This document shows, piece after piece, positions 8,218 to 17,070 of a DNA stretch of 64,000 nt. A model generated the notes under the pieces. The model was given only the letters and a program-made list of their open reading frames with translations, made no database searches and was not told where the DNA came from. Positions within the stretch are counted from its first letter, which is position 1, and each line of letters begins with the position of its first letter. The position numbers and the translations under genes are program-made. The stretch spans positions 62,001-126,000 of the forward strand of contig DASXUG010000017.1 of assembly GCA_036504995.1 (NCBI GenBank). Reading direction: 5' to 3'. The DNA comes from DASXUG01 sp036504995. Its GTDB lineage: Bacteria; Pseudomonadota; Gammaproteobacteria; Burkholderiales; Methylophilaceae.

Positions 8218-9420
8218 ATGGCAGTTGAGCGCGTTTTATCGGGCATGCGTCCTACCGGACAGTTACATTTAGGGCATTACCACGGCGTGTTAAAAAACTG
8301 GATACGCCTTCAACATGAACATGAGTGTCTGTTTTTTGTCGCCGATTGGCACGCCCTGACTACCCATTACGATACCCCAGAAATTATCGAGGAAAGCGTG
8401 TGGGAGATGGTAATCGATTGGCTAGCTGCTGGGGTAGATCCATCAAACGCTACGATTTTTATTCAGTCCAGAGTGCCAGAGCATGCAGAGTTACACACAT
8501 TGCTTTCTATGATTACCCCACTGGGTTGGTTAGAACGCGTGCCTACGTATAAAGATCAGCAGGAAAAGCTGGCCCAGAAAGATTTATCGACCTACGGCTT
8601 CTTAGGCTACCCCTTGTTGCAAAGCGCCGATATTATGATTTACAAGGCGACGCAAGTGCCTGTGGGCGAAGATCAAATCCCACATATTGAATTTACCCGC
8701 GAAATTGCGCGCCGCTTTAATCATATCTATGGTCGTGAAAAAGGCTTTGAAGAGAAAGCCTTAGCCGCGATTAAAAAATTAGGCAGCAAACGCGCCGCAT
8801 TGTATGGTGAATTACGTACGCGCTATCAAGAAACTGGTGATGATGAGGCTTTAGACTCAGCACGTGCCATGATAGACGAACAGCAAGGGTTGAGTTTGGG
8901 CGATAAAGAGCGTCTGCTTGGTTATTTAGAAGGTGGCGGTAAAATTATTTTGGTAGAGCCAGAATATAAGCTTACGCCAGCTTCAAAAATGCCAGGTTTA
9001 GATGGTCAAAAAATGTCTAAGTCTTATGGCAATACTATTTCATTACGTGAATCCCCTGATGAGATTGCCAAAAAAATTAAAACAATGCCTACAGATCCAG
9101 CGCGTATCCGCCGCACTGATCCAGGTGATCCTGCTAAATGTCCAGTATGGCAATTGCATGAAGTCTACTCAGATGAAACCAAGCAAGCATGGGTGCAGCA
9201 TGGCTGTAAAACCGCAGGTATAGGTTGTATTGAATGTAAAACCCCCGTCATTGAGGCTGTTCTGGAAGAGTTAAAACCGATTCAGGCGCGCGCAGCACAG
9301 TACGCTGAAGACCCAACTTTGGTGAAAAATATCGTTTCAGAAGGCTGTGAACGTGCGCGTAAGCTGGCACGTGAAACCATGCGTGAAGTGCGTGAAGTCA
9401 TGGGTTTGAGCTACTCTTAA
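8218..9420 (+). CDS. trpS: Tryptophanyl-tRNA synthetase, long form with a four-cysteine motif
   Basis: Class I synthetase charging tRNA-Trp. The HIGH-like motif HLGHYHG is near residue 17 and KMSKS near residue 265. At 400 residues it exceeds the usual 330-340; the extra part includes an insertion before KMSKS (about residues 180-250). Cysteines at 308, 330, 337 and 340 have the spacing C-x21-C-x6-C-x2-C, close to the C-x22-C-x6-C-x2-C [4Fe-4S] site described for Thermotoga maritima TrpRS. Identity of the enzyme is secure; cluster binding is inference. Confidence 0.95.
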   Translation: MAVERVLSGMRPTGQLHLGHYHGVLKNWIRLQHEHECLFFVADWHALTTHYDTPEIIEESVWEMVIDWLAAGVDPSNATIFIQSRVPEHAELHTLLSMITPLGWLERVPTYKDQQEKLAQKDLSTYGFLGYPLLQSADIMIYKATQVPVGEDQIPHIEFTREIARRFNHIYGREKGFEEKALAAIKKLGSKRAALYGELRTRYQETGDDEALDSARAMIDEQQGLSLGDKERLLGYLEGGGKIILVEPEYKLTPASKMPGLDGQKMSKSYGNTISLRESPDEIAKKIKTMPTDPARIRRTDPGDPAKCPVWQLHEVYSDETKQAWVQHGCKTAGIGCIECKTPVIEAVLEELKPIQARAAQYAEDPTLVKNIVSEGCERARKLARETMREVREVMGLSYS

Positions 9421-9459
9421 TTTAAAAAGCTAGATTTTAATTAGTTAACAAAGGCAATA

Positions 9460-9792
9460 ATGAACCACTGGCTTGCGATTACCATCGCCATCATTTTTGA
9501 GGTGATGGCGACTACGGCGTTGAAAGCCTCTAATGAATTTACACGCTTGTTGCCATCAGTATTGGTCATTGTTGGCTACCTCACGGCGTTTTATTTTATG
9601 ACGCTGAGTATGCGCGTGTTGCCAGTGGGCATCATGTATGCCATTTGGTCTGGTATAGGAATAGTGCTAATTTCTATTTTGGGTTGGGTTTTTTATCGAC
9701 AAGCGCTTGATATCCCAGCCATTATTGGCATGGGTTTAATTATTGCAGGGGTTATTGTGATTAATGTATTTTCAAAGTCTATCGCGCATTAG
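9460..9792 (+). CDS. Small multidrug resistance (SMR) family transporter
   Basis: A 110-residue, four-helix inner membrane protein. The family-defining glutamate is in helix 1 (IIFEVMATTALKAS, E15) and GIMYAIWSGIG is in helix 3. SMR proteins work as antiparallel dimers exchanging protons for quaternary ammonium cations, guanidinium or similar. The pattern is closer to EmrE/QacE than to SugE (Gdx), but substrate cannot be told from sequence. Confidence 0.88.
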   Translation: MNHWLAITIAIIFEVMATTALKASNEFTRLLPSVLVIVGYLTAFYFMTLSMRVLPVGIMYAIWSGIGIVLISILGWVFYRQALDIPAIIGMGLIIAGVIVINVFSKSIAH

Positions 9793-9841
9793 TCTTGGCT
9801 ACTGCCATTAGTTGCCGACAACCTTTAAGCTCATTATTCAC

Positions 9842-10645
9842 ATGAATCAGCTTTTCAACACCGACACTAAAGTGCATCTAGACGCCAAAATTCACGGCGA
9901 ATCGCTAACCCAATTACCGCAAGACTTATATATTCCCCCTGATGCGCTAGAGGTTTACTTTGAAACCTTTGAAGGTCCGCTAGATTTGTTGTTGTATTTA
10001 ATTCGTAAGCATAATCTTGATATTCTTGATATCCCTATGGCGGATTTAACCCGCCAATATATGCAGTATGTAGAAAAAATGCGTGCGATTAAATTGGAGC
10101 TAGCTGCAGATTATTTGCTGATGTCGGCCATGTTGATCGAAATTAAATCGCGTATGTTGCTACCTAAGCCAACTGAGATTGAAACGGAAGACGATCCGCG
10201 CGCCGAATTGGTGCGTCGTTTATTAGAGTACGAAACTATTAAGCTCGCAGCACAGCGTTTAGATGAAATGCCTGTAGTAGGCAGTGAGATTTTCGTTGCA
10301 CAGGCTTATTACCAGCAGATTGTTGAGGTTGCCCCACCCATGGTGTCTTTAGAGGATTTAATGACTGCATGGAAAGCGGTAGTGCAACGTGCCAGCCATT
10401 TTAAACACCACAAAATTGGTCGTGCAGAGTTATCGGTGCGCGAGCATATGAGTCAAATTTTACGCAAGCTCAAAGAGCATCGCATGATGGAATTTTCAGC
10501 ATTATTTGATATGGTAGAAGAGGGTGTGCCTAAACTGGTAGTTCACTTTTTAGCCATGCTAGAGCTTGCCCGTGAAGGTTTGATTAAAATCACCCAGCAG
10601 GCTCCGTTTTCGCCTATTTATTTGCAAATTAGTATGCAAGATTAA
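9842..10645 (+). CDS. scpA: Segregation and condensation protein A
   Basis: ScpA is the kleisin subunit of the SMC-ScpAB chromosome condensin. The N-terminal FEGPLDLLLYLIRKHNLDIL motif and the following DIPMADLTRQY are diagnostic, and the C-terminal winged helix (about residues 180-260) is present. The ATG at 9842 is preferred; an in-frame TTG at 9812 would add ten residues without a ribosome site. scpB follows after 29 bases. No smc or xerCD gene is in the window. Confidence 0.93.
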   Translation: MNQLFNTDTKVHLDAKIHGESLTQLPQDLYIPPDALEVYFETFEGPLDLLLYLIRKHNLDILDIPMADLTRQYMQYVEKMRAIKLELAADYLLMSAMLIEIKSRMLLPKPTEIETEDDPRAELVRRLLEYETIKLAAQRLDEMPVVGSEIFVAQAYYQQIVEVAPPMVSLEDLMTAWKAVVQRASHFKHHKIGRAELSVREHMSQILRKLKEHRMMEFSALFDMVEEGVPKLVVHFLAMLELAREGLIKITQQAPFSPIYLQISMQD

Positions 10646-10674
10646 TAAGAAAATTATTAAGGTTGAGATAATAA

Positions 10675-11238
10675 ATGGAAGCGCAAAATACCACGGATAT
10701 GAAAATGATATTAGAAGCGGCATTGCTTACCAGTCCAACGCCGCTTTCATTGGATGATATGCGCCGTTTGTTTGCAGAACGTATAGAGCGTGCGACCTTA
10801 AACATGTTGTTGGATGAATTAAAGGTTGATTGGGAAACTAATCCACAAAAATGTACGATGGAGCTAGTGCAGGTGGCGACTGGCTATCGCTTGCAAGCGA
10901 AGTCACAATATTTGCCTTTTTTAGCGCGATTAAGCCCAGAAAAACCACAGCGTTTTTCTCGTGCAGCAATGGAAACGCTAGCGATCATTGCCTATCGTCA
11001 GCCAGTGACGCGTGGTGACATTGAGCAAATTCGCGGGGTGGCTGTTAACCCCAATATTATAAGACAGCTTCAGGAGCGCGATTGGATAGACGTGGTGGGT
11101 CAGCGCGACGTTCCAGGCAGACCTTCTCTGTATGCCACCACCAAGCACTTTTTAGATGATTTGAGCTTACGCTCGTTACAAGAGTTGCCACCGATAGAGG
11201 AATTTACACAGGCAGAATTGTCTAGGGATATTGCTTAA
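10675..11238 (+). CDS. scpB: Segregation and condensation protein B
   Basis: ScpB (187 residues) is the winged-helix dimer that binds ScpA in the SMC complex. The ETLAIIAYRQPVTRGDIEQI segment and the FLDDLSLRSLQELP motif are characteristic. It is co-directional with scpA. In relatives an S4-domain pseudouridine synthase gene (rluB) usually follows scpB, but here nasT follows. Confidence 0.93.
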   Translation: MEAQNTTDMKMILEAALLTSPTPLSLDDMRRLFAERIERATLNMLLDELKVDWETNPQKCTMELVQVATGYRLQAKSQYLPFLARLSPEKPQRFSRAAMETLAIIAYRQPVTRGDIEQIRGVAVNPNIIRQLQERDWIDVVGQRDVPGRPSLYATTKHFLDDLSLRSLQELPPIEEFTQAELSRDIA

Positions 11239-11532
11239 GTAGTATGCTAGCTAAACTAGCGATTTTGGATTAGTGTATACAAGCTATTAAAATGTGGCCC
11301 CCTCAAAAATAGCCTCTTGGGTGCTGGTTAAATATTAAATTTTAATTCTTATGAGCGCACTGATATTGTGCGAGTTGATGCCAATCAGTCACATTTTTGA
11401 GCGCTGATGGTTTTAAGTTTTGCATGGCCTCTCGTTAAATATTATATATTATTCAAATAGTTATATTCTTTTAATTATCTTGGCATAGGTTGTGCTTTAT
11501 GCTTAACAAGCAAGGTTGTATTGGGTAAAAAA
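11239..11532. other. Intergenic region between scpB and nasT
   Basis: This stretch of about 290 bases has no credible coding frame. It presumably contains the nasT promoter and becomes AT-rich near 11430-11480. I see only a short CGCAC/GTGCG inverted repeat around 11356-11372 and no clear terminator or -35/-10 pair. Confidence 0.4.
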
Positions 11533-12108
11533 ATGCTCCGCGTAATGTTAGTTGATAGTCACATGGAGCGGACGGCGCCGCTAAAGTTATCTCTCAAAGA
11601 AGAGGGGTACGAAGTCATTGCGCACCTGAATGACACTGCCAATTTGGATGATGCGGTTAGAAAGTTGCAACCTGATATTGTAATTATCGATACCGAATCG
11701 CCAAGTCGCGATACCTTGGAGCACTTGTGTGTAATGCGGGAAACGATACCGCGTCCCATTGTGATGTTTACACATGATGGTGATATAGAAAGAATGCGAG
11801 AAGCAACGCGTGCTGGGGTTTGTGCTTATGTGGTGGGGAGTCTGCCAACTGAGCGCCTAAAGCCGGTGATGAATGCCGCGATTGCAAGATTTGAAGAATT
11901 TAATTCGCTCAGAGATGAATTAAATGCCGCGAATAGCAAGCTCGCTGATCGTAAGGTGATCGAAAAAGCTAAGGGCTTGCTGATGAAGCAACGTGGCATA
12001 GATGAGGATCAAGCCTACGCGATGATGCGTAATATGGCGATGGAACAGAATATGCGTTTAGCCACACTGGCTGAGCAAGTGGTACAAGCAGCAAAGTTGC
12101 TGTTGTAG
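11533..12108 (+). CDS. nasT: NasT-type ANTAR response regulator (transcription antiterminator)
   Basis: A 191-residue protein with an atypical receiver domain (about residues 1-120: MLRVMLVDSH, then PDIVIIDTESPSRD) and a C-terminal ANTAR RNA-binding domain (about 125-190: KVIEKAKGLLMKQRGIDEDQAYAMMRNMAM). NasT binds leader RNA and permits read-through of a terminator when nitrate or nitrite is sensed by its partner NasS. No nasS is adjacent: the NrtA-like gene next door has a Tat export signal and so is unlikely to be the cytosolic sensor. The ATG at 11533 is preferred to the TTG at 11521. Confidence 0.9.
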   Translation: MLRVMLVDSHMERTAPLKLSLKEEGYEVIAHLNDTANLDDAVRKLQPDIVIIDTESPSRDTLEHLCVMRETIPRPIVMFTHDGDIERMREATRAGVCAYVVGSLPTERLKPVMNAAIARFEEFNSLRDELNAANSKLADRKVIEKAKGLLMKQRGIDEDQAYAMMRNMAMEQNMRLATLAEQVVQAAKLLL

Positions 12109-12168
12109 CACATAAGTTTAAGTTTTAAGTATTGTCCCAACGATGGGATGATATTTTTAAAGTAACAC

Positions 12169-12214
12169 GAGCCACAGCTGGCTCACTTAATATAATTTGG
12201 GCCACTGTTGGCCC
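12169..12214 (+). promoter_or_regulatory. ANTAR-binding leader RNA: tandem hexaloop hairpins P1 and P2
   Basis: Two 5-bp stem-loops lie 14 bases apart: GAGCC-ACAGCT-GGCTC (12169-12184) and GGGCC-ACTGTT-GGCCC (12199-12214). Both loops are exactly six bases with A at position 1 and G at position 4, the published signature of ANTAR target RNAs. A strong terminator follows ten bases later and nrtA after that; nasT lies immediately upstream. The expected role is NasT-dependent antitermination of the nitrate genes. Confidence 0.88.
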
Positions 12215-12223
12215 TACTGGACA

Positions 12224-12279
12224 AAGGCGTCCTTATGTACGGAAAAATCATTCCGTGCGTAAGGGCGCCTTTTTTGTTT
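12224..12279 (+). terminator. Leader terminator of the nrt operon, target of NasT antitermination
   Basis: A 21-bp stem (12224-12244 with 12251-12271), fully paired if three G-U pairs are allowed, has an AAATCA loop and is followed by TTTTTTG and TTTT. It stands between nasT and nrtA, directly after the two ANTAR hairpins. Confidence 0.9.
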
Positions 12280-12319
12280 TTGGAAGTTTGTTTTTAATTA
12301 AACCTGTTAGGAGAAGTAG

Positions 12320-13597
12320 ATGAGCATGAAAGATGAAAAATCTCTAAAAAATGTCGATGCAAGCCGTCGTAGTTTTTTTCGTAATAGCGCAGCAGCCGTG
12401 ATGGGAGCTTCAACAATGATGGGTTTAGTGCCTGAACAGATTCGCAACAGCGCATGGGCGGCTGGTTCTGATGAGCCAGAAATCAAAGAAGTGAAGATTG
12501 GCTTTATTCCGCTGACGGACTGTGCGCCTATCGTTGTGGCAGCGCAAATGGGTTTTGATAAAAAATACGGTATCAAGATTATCCCTTCAAAAGAAGCCTC
12601 TTGGGCAGGTGTGCGCGACAAAGTAGTGAACGGCGAGTTGCACGCAGCACACGTGCTATACGGCTTGGTGTATGGCGTACAAATGGGTATCGGCGGTCAG
12701 CAAAAAGATATGAATGTCTTGATGACACTCAATAACAACGGTCAAGGTATTACCTTGGCAAGCCAGCTTAAAGATAAAGGCGTCACCAGTGGTGGTACTT
12801 TAAAACGTCTATTAGATAACGAAAACCGCGACTTTACCTTTGCGCAAACATTCCCAACTGGCACGCATGCAATGTGGCTTTACTACTGGTTAGCTACTTA
12901 CGGCATCAACCCAATGAAAGATGTTAAAACCATCGTGGTGCCTCCTCCGCAAATGGTCGCGAATATGCGTATTGGTAATATGGATGGCTACTGCGTAGGT
13001 GAGCCTTGGAACGCCCGTGCCATTTACGACAAGGTGGGCTACACCGTTGCAACTTCACAAGATATTTGGGTAGATCACCCAGAAAAAGTATTGGGCACTA
13101 CGGCTGAGTTTGTCGCAAAAAATCCGAATACGGCATTGGCGATGACCAAAGCAATTTTAGAGGCTGCGCGTTACATTGATGCAACTGCTAACCGTGCAGA
13201 AGTTGCCAAGCTGATTGCCAATAAAGCATATGTGAATGCTCCAGAAGAAGTGATCGAAGGTCGCTTCTTAGGCCATTACGACAATGGTATTGGTAAGAAA
13301 TGGGAAGATCCCAACTACATGAAGTTCTTTAATGATGGCAAGGTTAGTTACCCTTACCTGTCAGATGGTATGTGGTTCTTAACGCAGCATAAACGCTGGG
13401 GTTTGTTAAAAACTGACCCTGATTATTTGGCAATCGCTAAAAAAGTTAACCGTATCGATATTTACACCGAAGCTGCTAAATCATTAGGTATTTCAGTCCC
13501 TACTGACCCAATGCGCACCAGCAAAATGATTGATGGTGTGGTTTGGGATGGTAAAGACCCTAAAGGCTACGCAAATGGCTTTAAGGTGAAAGTTTAA
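12320..13597 (+). CDS. nrtA: Nitrate ABC transporter substrate-binding protein
   Basis: A 425-residue NrtA/CmpA-type binding protein. A twin-arginine signal (SRRSFF at residues 15-20, then a hydrophobic stretch) precedes the mature part, which begins IKEVKIGFIPLTDCAPIVVA. Conserved family segments such as QTFPTGTHAMWLYYWLA and GEPWNARA are present. It should bind nitrate in the periplasm for NrtB and the ATPase. An AGGAG site lies six bases before the ATG. It is the first gene behind the NasT-controlled leader. Confidence 0.93.
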   Translation: MSMKDEKSLKNVDASRRSFFRNSAAAVMGASTMMGLVPEQIRNSAWAAGSDEPEIKEVKIGFIPLTDCAPIVVAAQMGFDKKYGIKIIPSKEASWAGVRDKVVNGELHAAHVLYGLVYGVQMGIGGQQKDMNVLMTLNNNGQGITLASQLKDKGVTSGGTLKRLLDNENRDFTFAQTFPTGTHAMWLYYWLATYGINPMKDVKTIVVPPPQMVANMRIGNMDGYCVGEPWNARAIYDKVGYTVATSQDIWVDHPEKVLGTTAEFVAKNPNTALAMTKAILEAARYIDATANRAEVAKLIANKAYVNAPEEVIEGRFLGHYDNGIGKKWEDPNYMKFFNDGKVSYPYLSDGMWFLTQHKRWGLLKTDPDYLAIAKKVNRIDIYTEAAKSLGISVPTDPMRTSKMIDGVVWDGKDPKGYANGFKVKV

Positions 13598-13621
13598 TCG
13601 CACTAATAAGGAGGCTACTTG

Positions 13622-14548
13622 ATGAATGCCGTCAGTATTACTAAGGAAAGCATTAAAACCATTATGAACGATGAAAAGGTAGTTGTGAGCAATGCACCTG
13701 CTGCTAATGCCGAGGCTTTTGCTACGGCAGCAGTCGGAGCACCAGTTGAACTCGCTAAAAAGCCTAGCGTGACAGCTAAATATACGCGTGCGTTTTTTGA
13801 ATGGGCGCTACCACCGATGTTTGGTTTGCTCATGCTCATTGTTGTTTGGGCGGTGATTTCAAATTTTTCACCCAATCTACCAGGGCCTGTAAAAACTTGG
13901 GTATCCGCAGTCGAGCTGTTTAGCAATCCTTTCTATATCAACAATCCTAATGATGTTGGTATCGGTTGGAACATACTCAACTCATTAGAGCGTGTTGCTT
14001 TAGGCTTTGGTATGGCGGCAATCATCGGGATTCCCATGGGTTTTATTATTGGTCGCTTTGATTTTATCAACCGTATGACTGCACCGATTATTAGTTTGCT
14101 ACGTCCAGTATCACCACTAGCTTGGTTGCCGATTGGTTTGCTAGTGTTTAAGGCAGCTAATCCAGCGGCGATTTGGGTGATTTTTATCTCAGCCATTTGG
14201 CCGATGATTATTAATACCGCGGTGGGCGTCAGCAAAGTGCCGCAAGACTATATGAATGTGGCAAAGGTACTTAATTTGTCAGAGTGGAAAGTGTTTACCA
14301 AAATTCTTTTCCCCTACGTGTTGCCTTACATGATGACAGGTGTGCGCCTTTCAATCGGCGTGGCCTGGCTGGTGATTGTGGCCGCTGAGATGTTGACAGG
14401 CGGTGTGGGGATTGGTTTCTGGGTGTGGGATGAATGGAATAACCTGAACGTTGAGCACATTATCATCGCAATTTTTATCGTAGGTATTGTTGGGTTGTTG
14501 CTAGAACAAGCACTGATCAGCATTGCTAAACGATTCAGCTACGAATAA
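13622..14548 (+). CDS. nrtB: Nitrate ABC transporter permease
   Basis: A 308-residue inner-membrane permease of the NrtB/SsuC type with about six transmembrane helices. The EAA-like cytoplasmic loop is seen around the segment VPQDYMNVAKVLNLSEWKVF, and the WLVIVAAEMLTGGVGIGFWV motif is typical of the nitrate/taurine family. An AAGGAGG site precedes the ATG at 13622, which I prefer to the TTG three bases earlier. The first 50 residues are a variable, probably cytoplasmic tail. Confidence 0.93.
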   Translation: MNAVSITKESIKTIMNDEKVVVSNAPAANAEAFATAAVGAPVELAKKPSVTAKYTRAFFEWALPPMFGLLMLIVVWAVISNFSPNLPGPVKTWVSAVELFSNPFYINNPNDVGIGWNILNSLERVALGFGMAAIIGIPMGFIIGRFDFINRMTAPIISLLRPVSPLAWLPIGLLVFKAANPAAIWVIFISAIWPMIINTAVGVSKVPQDYMNVAKVLNLSEWKVFTKILFPYVLPYMMTGVRLSIGVAWLVIVAAEMLTGGVGIGFWVWDEWNNLNVEHIIIAIFIVGIVGLLLEQALISIAKRFSYE

Positions 14549-14558
14549 GGGGAATATC

Positions 14559-15389
14559 TTGGAAAATACCATGCAAGCAAGCACAGATAAAGTTTTACAA
14601 GAGCGTTACGTACAAATTGAACACGTCAACATGAGTTTCGTGACAAAAAAGGGGACTTTTGAAGCGTTACGCGATGTGAATTTCAGCATTAAAGAAGGCG
14701 AGTTTATTTCAATTATTGGACACTCTGGATGCGGTAAATCGACAGTGTTAAATCTGATTGCAGGGCTGCTTAACCCAACAGATGGTCACTTATTTTGTAA
14801 CGGTCGCGAAATTGCTGGCCCTGGGCCAGAGCGCGCGGTGGTGTTTCAAAACCACTCGTTATTGCCTTGGTTAACCTGTTCTGAAAATGTGGATTTGGCT
14901 GTAGACCGCGTATTCGGCAAAACAGAAAGCAAAGCGCAATGTGCAGAGCGCACTAAAGCAGCATTAGAGTTAGTAGGTTTAAGCCACGCTACGGAAAACC
15001 GCCCGAATGAAATCTCAGGGGGCATGAAGCAACGTGTGGGCATTGCCCGTGCGTTGGCGATGGAGCCTAAGGTGTTGCTGCTTGATGAGCCATTTGGTGC
15101 CTTGGATGCGTTGACTCGCGCTAATTTGCAAGATGAGTTAATGCGCATTATGGCGAGATCAGGTGCGACAGCGGTGATGGTGACGCACGATGTGGATGAA
15201 GCTGTCTTGCTATCAGACAAAATAGTGATGATGACTAACGGCCCAGCGGCCACCATCGGTGAGATTTTGAGCGTTGATTTACCAAAACCACGTAAACGTT
15301 TAGAGCTTGCTGAAAATGCCGAATACAACCACTTGCGTGCCGAAGTGTTGAAGTTCTTATACGAACGCCACGCAAAAAAAGCAGCATAA
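14559..15389 (+). CDS. Nitrate ABC transporter ATP-binding protein (NrtD-like)
   Basis: A 276-residue ABC ATPase with Walker A GHSGCGKST, the signature ISGGMKQRVGIARAL, Walker B VLLLDEPFGALD and the H-loop MVTHD. It energises the NrtAB importer. It lacks the NrtA-like C-terminal domain of cyanobacterial NrtC and so is NrtD-like. The TTG at 14559 fits an AGGGGA site five bases upstream; the ATG at 14571 is the alternative, and the longer ATG at 14523 would overlap nrtB without a ribosome site. Confidence 0.92.
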   Translation: MENTMQASTDKVLQERYVQIEHVNMSFVTKKGTFEALRDVNFSIKEGEFISIIGHSGCGKSTVLNLIAGLLNPTDGHLFCNGREIAGPGPERAVVFQNHSLLPWLTCSENVDLAVDRVFGKTESKAQCAERTKAALELVGLSHATENRPNEISGGMKQRVGIARALAMEPKVLLLDEPFGALDALTRANLQDELMRIMARSGATAVMVTHDVDEAVLLSDKIVMMTNGPAATIGEILSVDLPKPRKRLELAENAEYNHLRAEVLKFLYERHAKKAA

Positions 15390-15414
15390 ATTTACAAGAT
15401 AGCAAAATAAAGAA

Positions 15415-15450
15415 GGGTCTGCGGCCAAATCCGACTTCAGCCACAGACCC
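15415..15450 (+). other. Intercistronic hairpin between the nrt ATPase and porin genes
   Basis: GGGTCTGCGGC and GCCACAGACCC form an 11-bp stem with one mismatch and a 14-base loop. No T-run follows, so mRNA processing or stabilisation is more likely than termination. Confidence 0.5.
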
Positions 15451-15498
15451 ACGCACTAATAGTACGGTTATCCAATCTCGAAAAAAAGGAGTAACAAG

Positions 15499-16893
15499 AT
15501 GCAAAGTAATACCCGTTTAAAATTAAGTCAAGTATCAATGGCGGTGATGTTTAGTTTGGTTTTATCAAGTCAAGCGGTACAAGCGGAAGAAGAAGTGCTA
15601 CCTGAGTACACCTTTATGGATGCAATCAAAACAGGTAAAAATATGACTAGTTTTAGATTGCGTTACGAGTATGTGAGCCAAGACGGTAACCAACCAGCCC
15701 CAAATGCAACTAAAGCATTAAAGGATGCTGATGGTATTACGCTACGTAGCTTAATTGGTTGGCAAACAGCGCCTTATAAAAACTTCAGCTTCGGCGTGCA
15801 GTTGATTAATGTGTCAAAGCTAGAAGACCATTTTAATGACAGCACAACGGGTGGCAGTACAAATGCGGGAAGTAATGATCCTACAAAGAGCGCTTATGCC
15901 AAAATTGTAGATCCGGATGAAACCAACATCAACCAAGTGTATGTTGACTGGACTGGTATCAAAAATACTAAATTTCGTTTAGGCCGACAACAGGTAAACT
16001 TAGACAACGTACGCTTTATTGGCGATATTGGCTTTCGCCAAGTGATGCAAACATTTGATGGTATTTCAGTCATGACAAAAGCCATTCCTGATACTGATCT
16101 GTTTTTAGCTCACTTTGAAACGGTTAATCAAATCAACACGCGTAACCGCACAGATGGCTCCTTAGAGGTCATCAATGCCAAATATTACATTAGTCCAACA
16201 GAGAGTATTACTGGTTATGGTTATTTATCATCATTTAAAGATCTTGGTTTTGGTAATGCATGGTTTGGAGCTGGGACATTAAACAACGGTACTAAAGCCA
16301 ATGCAGTAGCCGATCAATCAAATAAAACCTTTGGCTTGCGTTTAGATGGTATCCATCCATTTAACCCAAATTTAAGAGCGGTTTACACAGCTGAATATGC
16401 AAAACAAACGGACTACGATGGTGGAGATAGTCGTATTGATGCGGATTACTACAAAATCGGCGGTGGCGTAGGTATTGATTTCTTAACCATCCGTTTAGAT
16501 CAGGAACTACTATCAAGTAACAATGCTACTTATGCTTTCCAAACCCCGTTTGGCACAAATCACCTGTTCCAAGGCTGGGTAGATAAGTTTTTAGCGACCC
16601 CAAGGCATGGTATTAAAGATACCTTTGTAACGGCTACTTATCGATTAAACGACTGGATGTTTTTCGCTGACTATCACATCTTAAACTCGGATGAGGATTT
16701 TGCGAAAGCTACAGGCGGTACAGGGGATAAATACGGTACAGAGTGGAATGCAGCTGTTACCTATAACGTGAACAAAAACCTGATGACTAAGCTTGAGTAC
16801 GGTAAATATAGTGAAGATGACCAATATTTGGCAACTGCAAGCCGCATTCGCGATACAGAAAAGCTTTGGTTAACCGCGATGTATACGTTCTAA
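15499..16893 (+). CDS. Outer membrane porin, alginate-export (AlgE-like) family, in the nitrate operon
   Basis: A 464-residue outer membrane beta-barrel protein with a signal peptide ending near QAVQA-EE. The FRLRYEYV start of the mature part, the FRLGRQQVNLDN segment and the terminal aromatic strand (LTAMYTF) fit the alginate-export porin family. Alginate itself is unlikely to be involved, as no polysaccharide genes are near; its place after nrtABC suggests a nitrate uptake channel. A GGAG site precedes the ATG. Substrate is inference. Confidence 0.82.
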   Translation: MQSNTRLKLSQVSMAVMFSLVLSSQAVQAEEEVLPEYTFMDAIKTGKNMTSFRLRYEYVSQDGNQPAPNATKALKDADGITLRSLIGWQTAPYKNFSFGVQLINVSKLEDHFNDSTTGGSTNAGSNDPTKSAYAKIVDPDETNINQVYVDWTGIKNTKFRLGRQQVNLDNVRFIGDIGFRQVMQTFDGISVMTKAIPDTDLFLAHFETVNQINTRNRTDGSLEVINAKYYISPTESITGYGYLSSFKDLGFGNAWFGAGTLNNGTKANAVADQSNKTFGLRLDGIHPFNPNLRAVYTAEYAKQTDYDGGDSRIDADYYKIGGGVGIDFLTIRLDQELLSSNNATYAFQTPFGTNHLFQGWVDKFLATPRHGIKDTFVTATYRLNDWMFFADYHILNSDEDFAKATGGTGDKYGTEWNAAVTYNVNKNLMTKLEYGKYSEDDQYLATASRIRDTEKLWLTAMYTF

Positions 16894-16908
16894 ATAAGCC
16901 GCACAAGG

Positions 16909-16940
16909 ACGCACCAATTTATTTTTTATAATTGGTGCGT
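16909..16940 (+). terminator. Hairpin after the porin gene
   Basis: An 11-bp perfect stem (ACGCACCAATT / AATTGGTGCGT) with a ten-base AT loop lies 16 bases after the porin stop. A second small hairpin (TTGCAC / GTGCAA) follows. There is no clean T-run, so this may reduce rather than stop transcription into cobA. Confidence 0.5.
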
Positions 16941-17070
16941 TGCACTTAATTTGTGCAAAATTTGATATTTTTGAGTTTGATAATATGTTTAGCCTATTGA
17001 TTAGCCAAGAAAATTTAGATTTGGTAAGGTTTTTGCTTTGTATTTACGCTCCAAAGGAGGGCATTCGATA

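Noticed and set aside
12132..12323. A 63-codon frame between nasT and nrtA
   Set aside because: It runs through the ANTAR hairpins and the leader terminator, which explain the region better, and has no ribosome site.
12320..13597. NrtA-like gene considered as the NasS nitrate sensor
   Set aside because: It has a twin-arginine signal (SRRSFF) and is followed by permease and ATPase genes, which fits an exported binding protein and not a cytosolic sensor.
14846..15328. Long minus-strand frame (160 codons) opposite the nrt ATPase gene
   Set aside because: It is the mirror of a well-supported ABC ATPase and its serine-rich product has no recognisable features.
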